64,000 nucleotides of DNA from Thermoproteota archaeon (GCA_013153145.1 JAADEY010000018.1:1-64000); one strand, 5' to 3'; counted from the first letter of the stretch, positions 23,896 to 33,233 are shown. Made by a program: numbers and translations. The notes: a model not told the origin generated them from the letters alone.

Positions 23896-24869
23896 CCCTT
23901 CTCCTCCAAGACATCCGCGAGGAGCCGCTCCGCCCACCTCAGCTTCATTCCCGGGAGGAGCGTGAACAGCAGCCTCATGTACCAGGGTGCCTTCAGTGGC
24001 GCGCCGGCGGCCCTTGGGTGGCCTCCTCCTCCGAGCCACTGCGCTACCAGCCTCACGTCGACGCTCCTCGAGCGTAGGCTTATCCCCCTCGATCCCCTCC
24101 TCCTTATTATGGCTACGAAGTCTACGTTAAACCTGCTCATTATGCCGCTGGCTATTATACTTGCATTCGGCGGCCCAGGCTTCTTGAGCGCTACAGCAAA
24201 CCTACAGCCCCCCGCGGCACGTATCTTAACGGTCTTCAACGCGTCGTTGAATGATTCGAACTCCTTGGCGAGGTATTCCATGAGGGCTTCGTCGAGCTCG
24301 CTCCACCAGAGGAGGCCCTGGTAGAAGTTGCTAAGCATGCTCCTCCTCCACGCATCCCCCCTCCTGCCCCTATACCTCTCAGTAACCCTGTACAGCCTGC
24401 CCGCCATAGGGTCGTCCCATCTCCAGAGATCGGCGGCGCAGGCGGCGGCTGCAAGCCTCTGAGAGAACTCGTCGCCAGCAGCAACCCTCGATGCGACGAC
24501 CCCTGCGGCGCATGTGGAGTGGTCTATGTAGACGCTCGCCCCGCTGCCCCTTACAGCTGCAAGCCATTCATCCCTCCAACGATGATGGTCAAACCACTCC
24601 ACATATACTCCGCTCTTCACAAGCCTGTCCAGCGCCGTGTATATCCCTGCTATGGTGTCGTCGTTGGGCCCGAGATCCATTAAGGCGAGCCTCTCCGTTG
24701 AGCCGGGCTTCAACGACTTCAGTGTCTTAGGGAGCCGGTGCGGCTCGGTGAACAACACTGCAGTGTCGACGAATGGTTCAAGCCCCCTACCTCTATGGTA
24801 TATCGCGGCGGCGGCCACGCCGTCGAGGTCTGTATGAGTCACTACTACGGCTCTCCACCTCTTCTTCAA
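23874..24869 (-). CDS. DHH-DHHA1 family phosphoesterase
   Basis: 331 residues. Motifs of the DHH superfamily: THTDLDGVAAAAI (about 11-23), MDLGPND, EWFDHHRWRD (the DHH motif, about 94-103), a middle Asp in CAADLWRWDD, and the C-terminal DHHA1 signature WLGGGGHPRAAGAPL (about 290-304). Members cleave nanoRNA, cyclic dinucleotides or single-stranded nucleic acid; which one applies is unknown. TTG start at 24869. Distinct from the degenerate RecJ/Cdc45-like gene near 39.5 kb because its metal-binding residues are intact. Confidence 0.85.
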   Translation of the reverse strand: MKKRWRAVVVTHTDLDGVAAAAIYHRGRGLEPFVDTAVLFTEPHRLPKTLKSLKPGSTERLALMDLGPNDDTIAGIYTALDRLVKSGVYVEWFDHHRWRDEWLAAVRGSGASVYIDHSTCAAGVVASRVAAGDEFSQRLAAAACAADLWRWDDPMAGRLYRVTERYRGRRGDAWRRSMLSNFYQGLLWWSELDEALMEYLAKEFESFNDALKTVKIRAAGGCRFAVALKKPGPPNASIIASGIMSRFNVDFVAIIRRRGSRGISLRSRSVDVRLVAQWLGGGGHPRAAGAPLKAPWYMRLLFTLLPGMKLRWAERLLADVLEEKGCPRLQE

Positions 24870-24979
24870 GGAGCCTCATCCTCCCCGCGGGGACCACTGG
24901 CTGGGCTTCTGAGGCGCCCGGATGGTCTTAAGCAGCTAGCAACACCCTAGCACAACTCTGCGGGGACGGTGACGGGGTT

Positions 24980-26950
24980 ATGACTCTGGCGCACGTACCG
25001 GTTCACGTCGAGTTCGAGGCGAGGGTTGAGAGGGTTCTTGTGCAGAGGGCTGGCTACAGGTGGAGGGGTGCTGTTGAGGTAAAGTATCGTGAAGCTAGAC
25101 TAGTCCTATTCATGGCTGGTGCTGTAGCTCAGTGGCTGACTAAGGGGGAGAGGCTGCGCATAAAGCTCCATACGCAGCCAAGCATCGTTGAGGGACGCTA
25201 CTCCTGCCTACCAGGCGATTACGAGGCCTACAGGGTTTGGGAGGGGGAGCTGGTCAAGATATGGCCGCCATGGAGTAGGAGGGTAACCCTTCCACGCAGG
25301 GATCCGCTGCGAGGGGACGTGGTCTACGAGTACGAGATACTGGCCAGGGAGGCCGTGACGGAGCAGGACTACATAGACATCGTGAGCCTGGAGCAGTACC
25401 ACTACGCCAGCAAGGAGGAGATAGTTGCCGTCTGGAGGTGCCCCATCTGCGGGAGGTTCATAGAGTCCAACGTGCAGCCCGAGTGCCCAGTACACCATGT
25501 CCCTGCATGCCTGCAGGAGATAAGGGGTAGCCTGCCGAGCTCGAGGTTCCTCGTCCTGGAGCTCGTCTCACGTAAGCCCTTCGAGCCACGCATAGTCGGG
25601 TATGTGAGAGTTGACACCCCTATACCATTGATGCACCGCAGGCTCCCGGACGGCAGGATAGAGAAGATGATAAGGGAGAAGGTGTTCCCGAAGGACTGGT
25701 TCCATCCAACGTACTGGCCCCTCGCGTACTCCAGGAGGATCACGATAATAAGGAGGTACAGGGAGCTGGCGAAGGAGTATGCGTCGAAGAGGCTCGCCAG
25801 GGCAATAGTGGGTGAGGAGATAGCGGAGCTGGCCCTCCGCCACGCAAACACGGCTGCAGCAAGGATAGCGAGGGTCGTCATACACCCCGACTACCGCGGC
25901 GACGGCCTCGGCGTCCTAGCCGTCAAGATGGCTGTGCAGTGGATCGCCGAGAGAAGGATACCAGAGATGAAGAAGAGAAAGCATATAGTCGAGACCATAG
26001 CACAGATGGCGCGCTACAACCCATTCTTCGAGAAGGCAGGCTTCGTCTACATGTGGGATACGGCCAGCGGACGCCCAGTACTAATGTACCCGTTGACGGA
26101 GGAGGCTAGGAGAAGGATAGAGGAGTTCCTCCGCAACGACCCCGTGGCGAGACAGCATGGAGGCAGGCTCTACAGGCCGAGGTATAAGCCGGCAGACCCC
26201 ATAACGGAGCCGATAAGGCTCGTCAACGTATCCAAGATATACTCAAGCGAGCTCGACATATCGAGGCTGCCGCCGGGGCTAAGGGAGGTGCTGAAGGCCT
26301 TCGGCGTCGAGAAGAGGAGGGTGGAGCGCTACGTCCTAAGGGAGGTCAACATAACGATAAACCCCGGCGAAGTAGTCGCCGTGGTTGGCGCATCAGGTGC
26401 GGGGAAGACGACGCTCCTCAGAATGATTATCGGCGCCTCGATGAAGGAGCCACCGGACCAGTATAAGCCGAGTGAGGGGAGCGTTAGCCTTCCAGGAAAC
26501 GCTAAGCTTGCCTGCCTACTCCCCGGCGAGATGGAGCCAGCCTTCGGCACAGAGACGCTCCTCGAGCATGTCACCCAGAAGCTCGGAGACCCGGCCGAGG
26601 GAGTCGAGGTGCTGAACGTTGTAGGCTTATCCGACGCGGTGTTCTACAGGGCTAGGTTCGACGAGCTGAGCACGGGGCAGAAGGAGAGGGCGAAACTGGC
26701 ATCACTGCTGGCGGAGAGACCGAACATAGTCATAGTGGATGAGTTCGCGGCGCACCTCGACCCCCTGACAGCCCAGAGGGTTGCAAGGAAGCTCTCCAGG
26801 ATAGCGAGGAAGCATAAGATAACACTAATAGTGTCGACGAATAGGTCGGAGATACTAAAGGCGCTAGCCCCTGACTCCCTGATATACGTCGGGTATGGTA
26901 GGGCGTACAAGGCGGAGGCCTCGGAGACGCCGACCCCGCAGCATCAGTAG
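24980..26950 (+). CDS. GNAT acetyltransferase-ABC ATPase fusion (COG2401 type)
   Basis: 656 residues with three parts. First a zinc ribbon-like pair, CPICGRF...CPVHH (about residues 153-174). Next a GNAT-like region with the acetyl-CoA loop VVIHPDYRGDGLGVLAVK (about 299-316) and YNPFFEKAGFVYM. Last an ABC ATPase: Walker A VGASGAGKTTLLRM (about 473-486), signature LSTGQKERAKLASLLAER, Walker B NIVIVDEFAAHLD. No membrane segments, so it is not a transporter; it resembles a soluble ABC protein. Known as a conserved archaeal fusion of unproven role, perhaps RNA or protein acetylation. ATG at 24980 after GGTGACGG. Confidence 0.8.
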   Translation: MTLAHVPVHVEFEARVERVLVQRAGYRWRGAVEVKYREARLVLFMAGAVAQWLTKGERLRIKLHTQPSIVEGRYSCLPGDYEAYRVWEGELVKIWPPWSRRVTLPRRDPLRGDVVYEYEILAREAVTEQDYIDIVSLEQYHYASKEEIVAVWRCPICGRFIESNVQPECPVHHVPACLQEIRGSLPSSRFLVLELVSRKPFEPRIVGYVRVDTPIPLMHRRLPDGRIEKMIREKVFPKDWFHPTYWPLAYSRRITIIRRYRELAKEYASKRLARAIVGEEIAELALRHANTAAARIARVVIHPDYRGDGLGVLAVKMAVQWIAERRIPEMKKRKHIVETIAQMARYNPFFEKAGFVYMWDTASGRPVLMYPLTEEARRRIEEFLRNDPVARQHGGRLYRPRYKPADPITEPIRLVNVSKIYSSELDISRLPPGLREVLKAFGVEKRRVERYVLREVNITINPGEVVAVVGASGAGKTTLLRMIIGASMKEPPDQYKPSEGSVSLPGNAKLACLLPGEMEPAFGTETLLEHVTQKLGDPAEGVEVLNVVGLSDAVFYRARFDELSTGQKERAKLASLLAERPNIVIVDEFAAHLDPLTAQRVARKLSRIARKHKITLIVSTNRSEILKALAPDSLIYVGYGRAYKAEASETPTPQHQ

Positions 26951-27030
26951 CGGCCAGGTCTCAGCCCCGGTGGATGTCCTCAACGGCCTCCATGTAGACT
27001 GGGCGGCGGGCCGGGGAAAGGTGTTACGCC

Positions 27031-27897
27031 TTGCAGCACCCGATAATATGGAGCAGGGTTGAGGCGGTAGCAGCAGTACTCTCACTGGTTCCCGGGGATG
27101 CTATCCGTGCGGTCGAGACGAGCGATCCCCAGTACAGGGCGGCGCGGATGATAGCCGGGAGGCATGGGGCGGCAGCGGCGGCCATCATGGCAGCTAATGC
27201 GCTGATAAGTTATCGTCTAATGGGGCGGGGGGAGGACTACTGGATGGAGTACGCGAGGTGGATGGTTAGACAGAAGACCCCGAGCACCGGCGCCGAGCTA
27301 GTGAAGCTCGTAAAGGAGTTCCTCTTCTCCTCGAGGATAAACAGGGCTGCTAGGCGTCATAAGGCCTCCCGGCTGGAGAAGGCAGAGCCCGTGCTGGATA
27401 GGCTCCTTAGACGCCCGGAGTCCTATAGGGATCTGGGCGTGCTGGTTGTAGAGCTTAGGCAGAGGCTCCCGGCGCGCGGGCCCGGTAAGACCATATTCTT
27501 CGCGGCTAAGATGGCCTACTATGCCTTCTCCGTCCTCGGGGTCAAGGCCGATATATCCTCCATAGACTCGATACCCGTCGATAGGAGGGTTGCGCTCATC
27601 ACCTCCTCGAGCATGATGGTCGACGCGAGGCCCGAGGAGCTTACCGTCCGGGGATGGGGGAGCGTGATCGAGGCATGGAGGGGGGTCTCGAAGCACTCAC
27701 GTATACCCGTGCTGCAGATAGACACGCTCATATGGCTGCCGCTGCCCCGCAGCGAGCCCTACCTCCGCAGGGGGCTGCTTGCATCAGCCCGTGATAGGTA
27801 TGCTGAGAGCCTCATGGAATACTCCTCCGGCCTCATACCATGGAGCCTCGCGCATAAGATCGCCTCCCAGCTCCTATACCGTAGCCCCTGGGGCTAG
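27031..27897 (+). CDS. AGOG-type N-glycosylase/DNA lyase (8-oxoguanine repair)
   Basis: 288 residues, resembling the archaeal 8-oxoguanine glycosylase AGOG of the helix-hairpin-helix-GPD superfamily. Visible family stretches are DPQYRAARMIAGRHGAAAAA, WMEYARWMVRQ, GPGKTIFFAAKMAYYAF (the region with the catalytic Lys) and IPVDRRVALITSS, whose Asp fits the HhH-GPD catalytic position. It excises oxidised guanine and nicks the abasic site. TTG start at 27031, seven bases after GGTGTT. ProC follows after two bases, so both are likely in one transcript. Confidence 0.8.
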   Translation: MQHPIIWSRVEAVAAVLSLVPGDAIRAVETSDPQYRAARMIAGRHGAAAAAIMAANALISYRLMGRGEDYWMEYARWMVRQKTPSTGAELVKLVKEFLFSSRINRAARRHKASRLEKAEPVLDRLLRRPESYRDLGVLVVELRQRLPARGPGKTIFFAAKMAYYAFSVLGVKADISSIDSIPVDRRVALITSSSMMVDARPEELTVRGWGSVIEAWRGVSKHSRIPVLQIDTLIWLPLPRSEPYLRRGLLASARDRYAESLMEYSSGLIPWSLAHKIASQLLYRSPWG

Positions 27898-27899
27898 GC

Positions 27900-28730
27900 T
27901 TGGGGCTTGAAGGCGTACGGGTCGCGGTGCTCGGAGCAGGGAGGATGGGTTCAGCGATAATCCGCGGGCTCGTCGCCGCGGGCGCCGAGGTGATAGCGAC
28001 CGGGAGGAGGAGGGAGACGCTGGAGAGGGCGGCTGCTCTCGGCGCGAGAACCACCAGGTCTAACACCGAGGCTGTCGACGAGGCCGACATAGTCGTGATA
28101 GCAGTCAAGCCCTTCAACTACCCCGAGGTGGCGGAGGAGATAGCGGGGCATGTTGCAGGCAAGGTCGTCGCATCGATAATGGCCGGCGTGACGCTGAAGA
28201 TACTAGACAAGACCCTGCCGGGCGCAGAGACATACCGCGCAATGCCTAACATAGGCGCGCTCGTAGGCCGCTCAGTCACAGCACTAGCCCTACGCGATGG
28301 CGGCGGCAGGGGGAGTAACTGGAGGCTCGTTGAGGAGGTATTCAAGACCATTGGGAGCGTGGTATGGATACCTGAGAGCCTCATGGATGCATGGACAGCC
28401 CTGGCAGGGTCGGGGCCCGGGATACTGGCGGAGATAATCGACGCAATGATACTGGGCGGCGTTGCCGCAGGCCTACGGAGGGACGTGGCGACAAAGGCTG
28501 TGGCCGAGCAGCTGAGGGCAATCGCAGACCTCCTCGAGGAAAAACACCCAGCAGCCATCCGAGACGAGGTAGCAACACCCGGAGGCACCACGATAGCCGG
28601 CATACACGCGCTGAGCAGCTACTCGCCGAGGAGAATGCTCATGGACGCCATACTAGCGGCGGCCGAGAAGAGTAGGGAGCTATCAGAATACGTGGCGAAC
28701 GAGCTTGCGAAGAAGCTCAACATAGACTAA
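27900..28730 (+). CDS. proC: Pyrroline-5-carboxylate reductase
   Basis: Last step of proline synthesis, reducing pyrroline-5-carboxylate with NAD(P)H. 276 residues. The Rossmann motif VAVLGAGRMGSAIIRGL begins at about residue 8; VIAVKPFNYPEV, YRAMPNIGALVG and the C-terminal signature EVATPGGTTIAGIHAL (about 221-236) are typical, as is LAGSGPGILAEIIDAM. TTG start at 27900 directly follows the glycosylase stop. The last four bases overlap the convergent PIN-domain gene. Confidence 0.93.
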   Translation: MGLEGVRVAVLGAGRMGSAIIRGLVAAGAEVIATGRRRETLERAAALGARTTRSNTEAVDEADIVVIAVKPFNYPEVAEEIAGHVAGKVVASIMAGVTLKILDKTLPGAETYRAMPNIGALVGRSVTALALRDGGGRGSNWRLVEEVFKTIGSVVWIPESLMDAWTALAGSGPGILAEIIDAMILGGVAAGLRRDVATKAVAEQLRAIADLLEEKHPAAIRDEVATPGGTTIAGIHALSSYSPRRMLMDAILAAAEKSRELSEYVANELAKKLNID

Positions 28731-29149
28731 ACCTCCGCCTCCAAACCATGCCTCTCCTCCCTATAGTATATCGTCGGTATCCCAAGCTCCATAAGCCTCC
28801 TCCTCAACCCCATATCAGCGGTCGCGGCGATAGCCTCAGGGTTTGCACGCACATACTCAACTATAGCATCGTCAGCCAGCTCGCCGGGATAGTCTACAAC
28901 CCTACACCGTCGCCTAACAACCTGCAAGGCCAGCCGCGCAGCAGCCCTCCGCCTAAACGGCTTCGCCGACGACGCCAGCCTCTCAAGCTCACGGAGCACG
29001 GGCGTGAGGAGTATGCAGACGGGGCGGGTCTCCAGGAGCTCCTCGACCTCCGTGAAGACGTCGACACCCTCATAGATTAGGAGGAGGATGCTCGTATCCG
29101 GCACGAAATACCTCAGTCTTTCACGATGCCCCAGCCTACGAGCCTCCAT
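28727..29149 (-). CDS. PIN-domain protein, Fcf1/Utp24-like
   Basis: About 140 residues. PIN-fold acidic residues: PDTSILLLIYEG (first Asp), LRELERL, and the ADDAIVEYV...TADMGLRRRL segment. In many archaea a gene of this family follows aIF2-gamma, and its eukaryotic relative cleaves pre-rRNA; rRNA processing is therefore the likely job (inference). The ATG at 29149 overlaps the end of the aIF2-gamma gene by 37 bases; a GTG at the VPDTS segment would shorten it. Confidence 0.8.
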   Translation of the reverse strand: MEARRLGHRERLRYFVPDTSILLLIYEGVDVFTEVEELLETRPVCILLTPVLRELERLASSAKPFRRRAAARLALQVVRRRCRVVDYPGELADDAIVEYVRANPEAIAATADMGLRRRLMELGIPTIYYREERHGLEAEV

Positions 29150-30396
29150 CTGCCTAGAACCCTCCTCGATATAGCGACACGGGCCCCCTCCCAGGCGGCC
29201 ACGGGCCTGCGGAGAGCTATCTCAGCCTCATCCTTGCCCAGCCTAGTTATAATCCCTATCGTCACGGCGGTACCAACCGTCAACATGAGCGGCTCCCTCG
29301 GCCTCAGCGGCTGAACCCTCATCAACTCCTTAGTACCTACAACCCTCTCGAGCAGGTGGTACTCGATCCTAAGACTATACCTCGTCTCCGGCAGGTGGCC
29401 TGGCCTGCCAAGCACGTTACCTATCAGGTTATCCGCCTTCGTGAGTGATGGGTCGAGCTTCGTCCCCACAGCTAGCAGGCCTCCAGGCCTAGCCTCCTCG
29501 ACGGAGAGGTTGCCGAACCTCAGGCTAACCACAGTGGTGACTAGGGGCTCGTAGGTGACCCTGCCACCCGGCTTCTCAACCCTAACGCCAGGCCTAATCT
29601 CTATCTCATCACCAACCCTCAACACGCCCTGGATAAGCGAGCCGCCGAGCACGCCGCCCTTCAGCTTCTCCGGTGGTGTACCGGGCTTGTTCACGTCAAA
29701 GCTCCTAGCTATGAACATCAACGGGGGCTTCGTCGGATCCCTCTTAGGAGTTGGAAGCTCAGCCTCCATGGCCATGAGGAGTGCATCTATATTCACTGCA
29801 TGGAGCGCGCTCACCGGTATAATAGGCGCCTTTTCAGCCCAAGTACCCTTAACAAACTCCTTAATCTCACGGTAGTTCGCCCTAGCCTGCTCCGGGGTAA
29901 CCACGTCGACTTTGTTCTGCACTATAACCAGGTTATGCACCCCGGTTATCCCCAGCGCGGCGAAATGCTCCCTAGTCTGCGGCTGCGGGCACCTCTCATT
30001 AGCAGCTATGACCAGTATAGCTCCATCCATCAACGCTGCACCCGAAAGCATAGTTGCCATGAGGACCTCGTGGCCCGGCGCGTCAACATAGGAGACCTTC
30101 CTCAACAACCTAGGCACAGTGCCCTCGGGGCACTTCTCCGGGAAGGGCTGGAACGCGTCCGGCTCATCAGCACCCTCGCAATACCATATCTCGCCCTCAG
30201 CATAGCCAAGCTTGATAGTCATCCCCCTCTTCAACTCCTCGCTATGCTTAGCAGTCCACACACCCGTCAACGCCTGAACAAGCGTAGTCTTCCCATGGTC
30301 GACATGGCCAGCAGTACCAATATTGGCCTCCGGCTGCCTCCGGCGCTGAGCCTCAATCTCCTCCCTATCAATCAGCGGCCCCTTCTCAGACACCAT
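29113..30396 (-). CDS. eif2g: Translation initiation factor aIF2, gamma subunit
   Basis: GTPase that brings initiator Met-tRNA to the ribosome, about 427 residues. G1 is GTAGHVDHGKTTL (about residues 18-30), followed by MTIKLGYAE (switch 1), YVDAPGHEVLM (G3), VQNKVDVV (G4) and PVSALHAVNIDAL (G5). A Cys pattern (YCEG...CPEG) sits where the archaeal zinc knuckle occurs, but only part of it is present. ATG at 30396 is chosen because GAGGTGG precedes it and the GTG at 30429 lies too close to the TATA element at 30434-30440. Neighbours PIN and S6e are the conserved archaeal order. Confidence 0.96.
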   Translation of the reverse strand: MVSEKGPLIDREEIEAQRRRQPEANIGTAGHVDHGKTTLVQALTGVWTAKHSEELKRGMTIKLGYAEGEIWYCEGADEPDAFQPFPEKCPEGTVPRLLRKVSYVDAPGHEVLMATMLSGAALMDGAILVIAANERCPQPQTREHFAALGITGVHNLVIVQNKVDVVTPEQARANYREIKEFVKGTWAEKAPIIPVSALHAVNIDALLMAMEAELPTPKRDPTKPPLMFIARSFDVNKPGTPPEKLKGGVLGGSLIQGVLRVGDEIEIRPGVRVEKPGGRVTYEPLVTTVVSLRFGNLSVEEARPGGLLAVGTKLDPSLTKADNLIGNVLGRPGHLPETRYSLRIEYHLLERVVGTKELMRVQPLRPREPLMLTVGTAVTIGIITRLGKDEAEIALRRPVAAWEGARVAISRRVLGRWRLVGWGIVKD

Positions 30397-30433
30397 ACAC
30401 AATCCACCTCGCTCAACCCTACCAGGCACCAGA

Positions 30434-30440
30434 CTATAAT
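30434..30440 (-). promoter_or_regulatory. TATA box for aIF2-gamma
   Basis: Minus-strand attatag, about 40 bases before the ATG at 30396. The implied transcript start lies between the two candidate starts, leaving GAGGTGG in the leader. Confidence 0.45.
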
Positions 30441-30530
30441 TCTTAGGCGCAGCCCAGCCCCATAAGCAGGTGCCCTAAGCCGACAACCCATGCAACGAGA
30501 ACAAGGCCCCTCGGAGACATGGTCTTGGGG

Positions 30531-30550
30531 AGGGAAAAACGCTCCCAGGC
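30531..30550 (-). terminator. Possible terminator after S6e gene
   Basis: About 12-30 bases past the S6e stop, the minus strand reads gggagcgtttttccctccc: a GGGAG/CTCCC inverted repeat around a five-T run. Archaeal termination uses T-rich tracts, so this is plausible but weak. Confidence 0.3.
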
Positions 30551-30561
30551 CACGCGCCCCC

Positions 30562-31233
30562 TTACTGCTGGTAGACGGGCTTGAAGTCCGCCGGGTACAC
30601 GAGCTTAGTATTCACCTGCACTATATCGGGGCTTATCGTGTTACCCCTTACCATCTTACGCCTCCTCTCACCCTTCTCCCTGGGATGGAAGCCCGGCGGC
30701 CCGCTCAGCAGAACCCTCTTCTTAACCGGCCCCTGCACGGCGGGGTGCATTGGGAACCCGCTGCTGTCGCTCCCGCCCCTTATCTCAAGCATGAATCCTG
30801 GGAGGCCCACCAGTCCGCCCTCGAAGCGGTCGCCTATCTTCAAGCCGAGCAGCCTGGTCGCCTCCGGGTCGGTGAGCGTCACCTGCCACGCCTTAGCCCT
30901 GAACGCCTCGGCCTCGGCTTCCTCGGCGCCCGCCTTCTCGCCTAGGAGCTCAAGGCTTATGTAGACCTCGTTGTCGGGGATGGAGTCGTCTATCACTGCA
31001 CGGCACGTTATATTGACCTTCTTGTCCTCAGTCTTAATCCTCACGGTTATTATGCCGAGCTCGGCCCTCAGCTCCTCGAGAAGCTTCCTAGAGACCCTGC
31101 AAACGGGTAGCTTCTTCCCCTCCTTCTCCTCCTGGCTCCACTCGATCTCCGGGTGACCCTTCACCTTAACCTTCTTTACTGGGCTATCCGCCTTAGCCCT
31201 TGGATCCGAGACCACTATCTTGAACTCGGGCAT
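30562..31233 (-). CDS. rps6e: Ribosomal protein S6e
   Basis: Small-subunit protein, 223 residues from ATG at 31233 (MPEFKIVVSDPRAK). The conserved core is LGLKIGDRFEGGLVGLPGFM and IRGGSDSSGFPMHPAVQG (about 131-170) followed by KKRVLLSGPPGFHP and the basic RRRKMVRGNTISPDIVQVN. The start is fixed by GGAGGGGTGG nine bases upstream and by homology; the longer upstream frame is not needed. It precedes aIF2-gamma in the conserved archaeal order. A TATA-like ctaatttagg lies near 31314-31324 on this strand. Confidence 0.95.
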   Translation of the reverse strand: MPEFKIVVSDPRAKADSPVKKVKVKGHPEIEWSQEEKEGKKLPVCRVSRKLLEELRAELGIITVRIKTEDKKVNITCRAVIDDSIPDNEVYISLELLGEKAGAEEAEAEAFRAKAWQVTLTDPEATRLLGLKIGDRFEGGLVGLPGFMLEIRGGSDSSGFPMHPAVQGPVKKRVLLSGPPGFHPREKGERRRKMVRGNTISPDIVQVNTKLVYPADFKPVYQQ

Positions 31234-31396
31234 CTCAGACCACCCCTCCCGGTTCATCCCCGGGGCCCTAGGGGGCCCAGCATCGCCGGCTGTCTTGGGC
31301 ACGCGGCATCCACGCCTAAATTAGGGTTCCCCTAGGCCAACCAGTGTCCTTGATAAGTGCGGGAACGTGTAGGGGCATAGACTGGAGGTGGAAGGT

Positions 31397-33226
31397 ATGG
31401 CGAAGCAGGCTACCGCCGCCGGGAAGAAGAGGCTGAGGCAGCCAATAGTGGTTGTCCTAGGCCACGTAGACCATGGCAAGACAACGCTCTTGGATAGGAT
31501 TAGAGGAACAACTGTAGCCGCCAGGGAGCCCGGCCTAATAACACAGCATGTAGGTGCAAGCTTCGTCCCATCAAAAGTAATAGAGAAGCTCGCCAAGCCA
31601 CTGAAGAAGCTAATACCATTCAAACTCATAATCCCAGGCCTACTATTCATAGACACCCCAGGCCACGAGCTATTCACAAACCTGCGTAAGAGGGGCGGAA
31701 GCGTAGCAGACTTCGCAATACTAGTCGTCGACATAATGGATGGATTCAAGCCACAGACATACGAGTCAATAGAGATACTCAAACAGCGCAAGGTACCATT
31801 CATAGTGGCGGCGAACAAGATAGACAAGATAGCTGGCTGGAGGCCCCACCCCGGCGAGCCATTCATCATAACCATAAGGAAGCAGAGCGAGAGGGTGAGG
31901 AACGAGCTCGAACGCCTCCTCTGGGACAACGTGATATCAAAGCTATACGAGCTCGGCTTCCAGGCTGACAGGTTCGACAGGATAAGGGACTTCACAAGGA
32001 AGGTGGCCGTGGTACCCATATCGGCTAAGACCGGGGAGGGGATACCAGAGCTCCTAGCAGTACTCGCAGGGCTCACGCAGAGATACCTACAGCACCGCCT
32101 AAGACTCGCAGAGGGCCCCGCCAAAGGGGTAATCCTCGAGCTGAGGGAACAGCCCGGACTCGGCACAGTAGCCGACGCGATAATCTACGACGGTGTATTG
32201 AAGAAGACAGACATAATCGTGACAGGCGGCCTCGAGGGCCCAGTCATAACCAGGATAAGGGCGCTCCTAATGCCGAAACCACTCCAGGAGATAAGGGTTG
32301 CGAAGAGGGAGCTGATGCCAGTCGACGAGGTCGTAGCAGCCGCCGGAGTTAGGATCGTGGCACCGGGCCTCGAGAAGGCTGTGGCAGGCGCCCCACTCTT
32401 CGCCGCGGAGTCCATGGAGGAGGCTCAGCAGCTCGCTAAGAAGGTCATGGAGGAGATAGAGAGCATAAGGATAAAGACAGACAAGGAGGGGGTCATAGTC
32501 AAGGCAGACACGCTCGGAAGCCTAGAGGCGATGATAGAGGCTCTTAAGAGGAACAACATCCCGATAAGGCTGGCCGACGTCGGCCCCGTCTCCAAGAGGG
32601 ACGTAATGGAGGCCATAGCGGGGAGAGAGCTGAACAAATACTATGCAGTCATCCTGGCATTCAACGTTAAGATACTCCCGGAGGCGGAGGAGCTCGCAAG
32701 GAAATACAATATAAGGATATTCAGCAGCAACGTGATCTACAAGCTGCTCGAAGACTTCCAGAACTGGTACCAGAGCCTCAAGGAGGAGGAGAGGAGGAAG
32801 GAGCTAGAGTCGCTCGTGAGGCCGGGGAAGATAAGGATACTCCCAGGCTTCGTCTTCAGGAGGAGCAACCCCGCGATAGTCGGCGTCGAGGTGCTGGGAG
32901 GAGTAATAAGGCCGGGGTACCCGCTAATGAGGAGTGATGGTAAGAGGATCGGAGAGATAATGCAGATACAGGACAGGGGCAAGAACATACCAGAGGCAAG
33001 GGTGGGGATGCAGGTAGCGATATCCATAAAGGGCAGGGTCATGGTCGGCCGCCATGTCTCCGAGGGAGACATACTCTACACCGACATCCCGGAGAGACAT
33101 GCAATACTCTGGCAGACCAAGTACAAGAGCGAGCTGAGCGACGACGAGAAATACGTCCTCAAGGAGATAATAAAGATCAAGAGGAAGACAAACCCGCTAT
33201 ACGGCCTAGCATTCGGCCAGGCCTAG
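31397..33226 (+). CDS. infB: Translation initiation factor aIF5B (IF2-like)
   Basis: GTPase for subunit joining and initiator tRNA placement, about 609 residues. G1 is VLGHVDHGKTTLLDRI (about 18-33), TQHVGASFVP (switch 1), IDTPGHELF (G3), ANKIDKI (G4) and ISAKTGEGIPELL (G5). Domains II-IV follow, with RIRALLMPKPLQEIR and FRRSNPAIVGVEVLGG in the C-terminal part. ATG at 31397 is preferred because GGAGGTG (31384-31390) sits seven bases before it; the GTG at 31388 overlaps that site. It begins the plus-strand half of the cluster. Confidence 0.96.
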   Translation: MAKQATAAGKKRLRQPIVVVLGHVDHGKTTLLDRIRGTTVAAREPGLITQHVGASFVPSKVIEKLAKPLKKLIPFKLIIPGLLFIDTPGHELFTNLRKRGGSVADFAILVVDIMDGFKPQTYESIEILKQRKVPFIVAANKIDKIAGWRPHPGEPFIITIRKQSERVRNELERLLWDNVISKLYELGFQADRFDRIRDFTRKVAVVPISAKTGEGIPELLAVLAGLTQRYLQHRLRLAEGPAKGVILELREQPGLGTVADAIIYDGVLKKTDIIVTGGLEGPVITRIRALLMPKPLQEIRVAKRELMPVDEVVAAAGVRIVAPGLEKAVAGAPLFAAESMEEAQQLAKKVMEEIESIRIKTDKEGVIVKADTLGSLEAMIEALKRNNIPIRLADVGPVSKRDVMEAIAGRELNKYYAVILAFNVKILPEAEELARKYNIRIFSSNVIYKLLEDFQNWYQSLKEEERRKELESLVRPGKIRILPGFVFRRSNPAIVGVEVLGGVIRPGYPLMRSDGKRIGEIMQIQDRGKNIPEARVGMQVAISIKGRVMVGRHVSEGDILYTDIPERHAILWQTKYKSELSDDEKYVLKEIIKIKRKTNPLYGLAFGQA

Positions 33227-33233
33227 AGGGTAG

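Noticed and set aside
23896-24039. Upstream extension of the DUF429 ORF
   Set aside because: Low-complexity Arg/Gly/Pro sequence antiphase to the DHH gene; GTG at 23895 with its own ribosome-binding site fits the family start.
31236-31256. C/D box-like pattern (gatgaac and ctga) before S6e
   Set aside because: The boxes overlap the ribosome-binding site and start codon of S6e and no terminal stem is present.
31261-31279. Palindrome gggccctagggggccc
   Set aside because: Short GC palindrome in a GC-rich gap; nothing else marks it as an operator or terminator.
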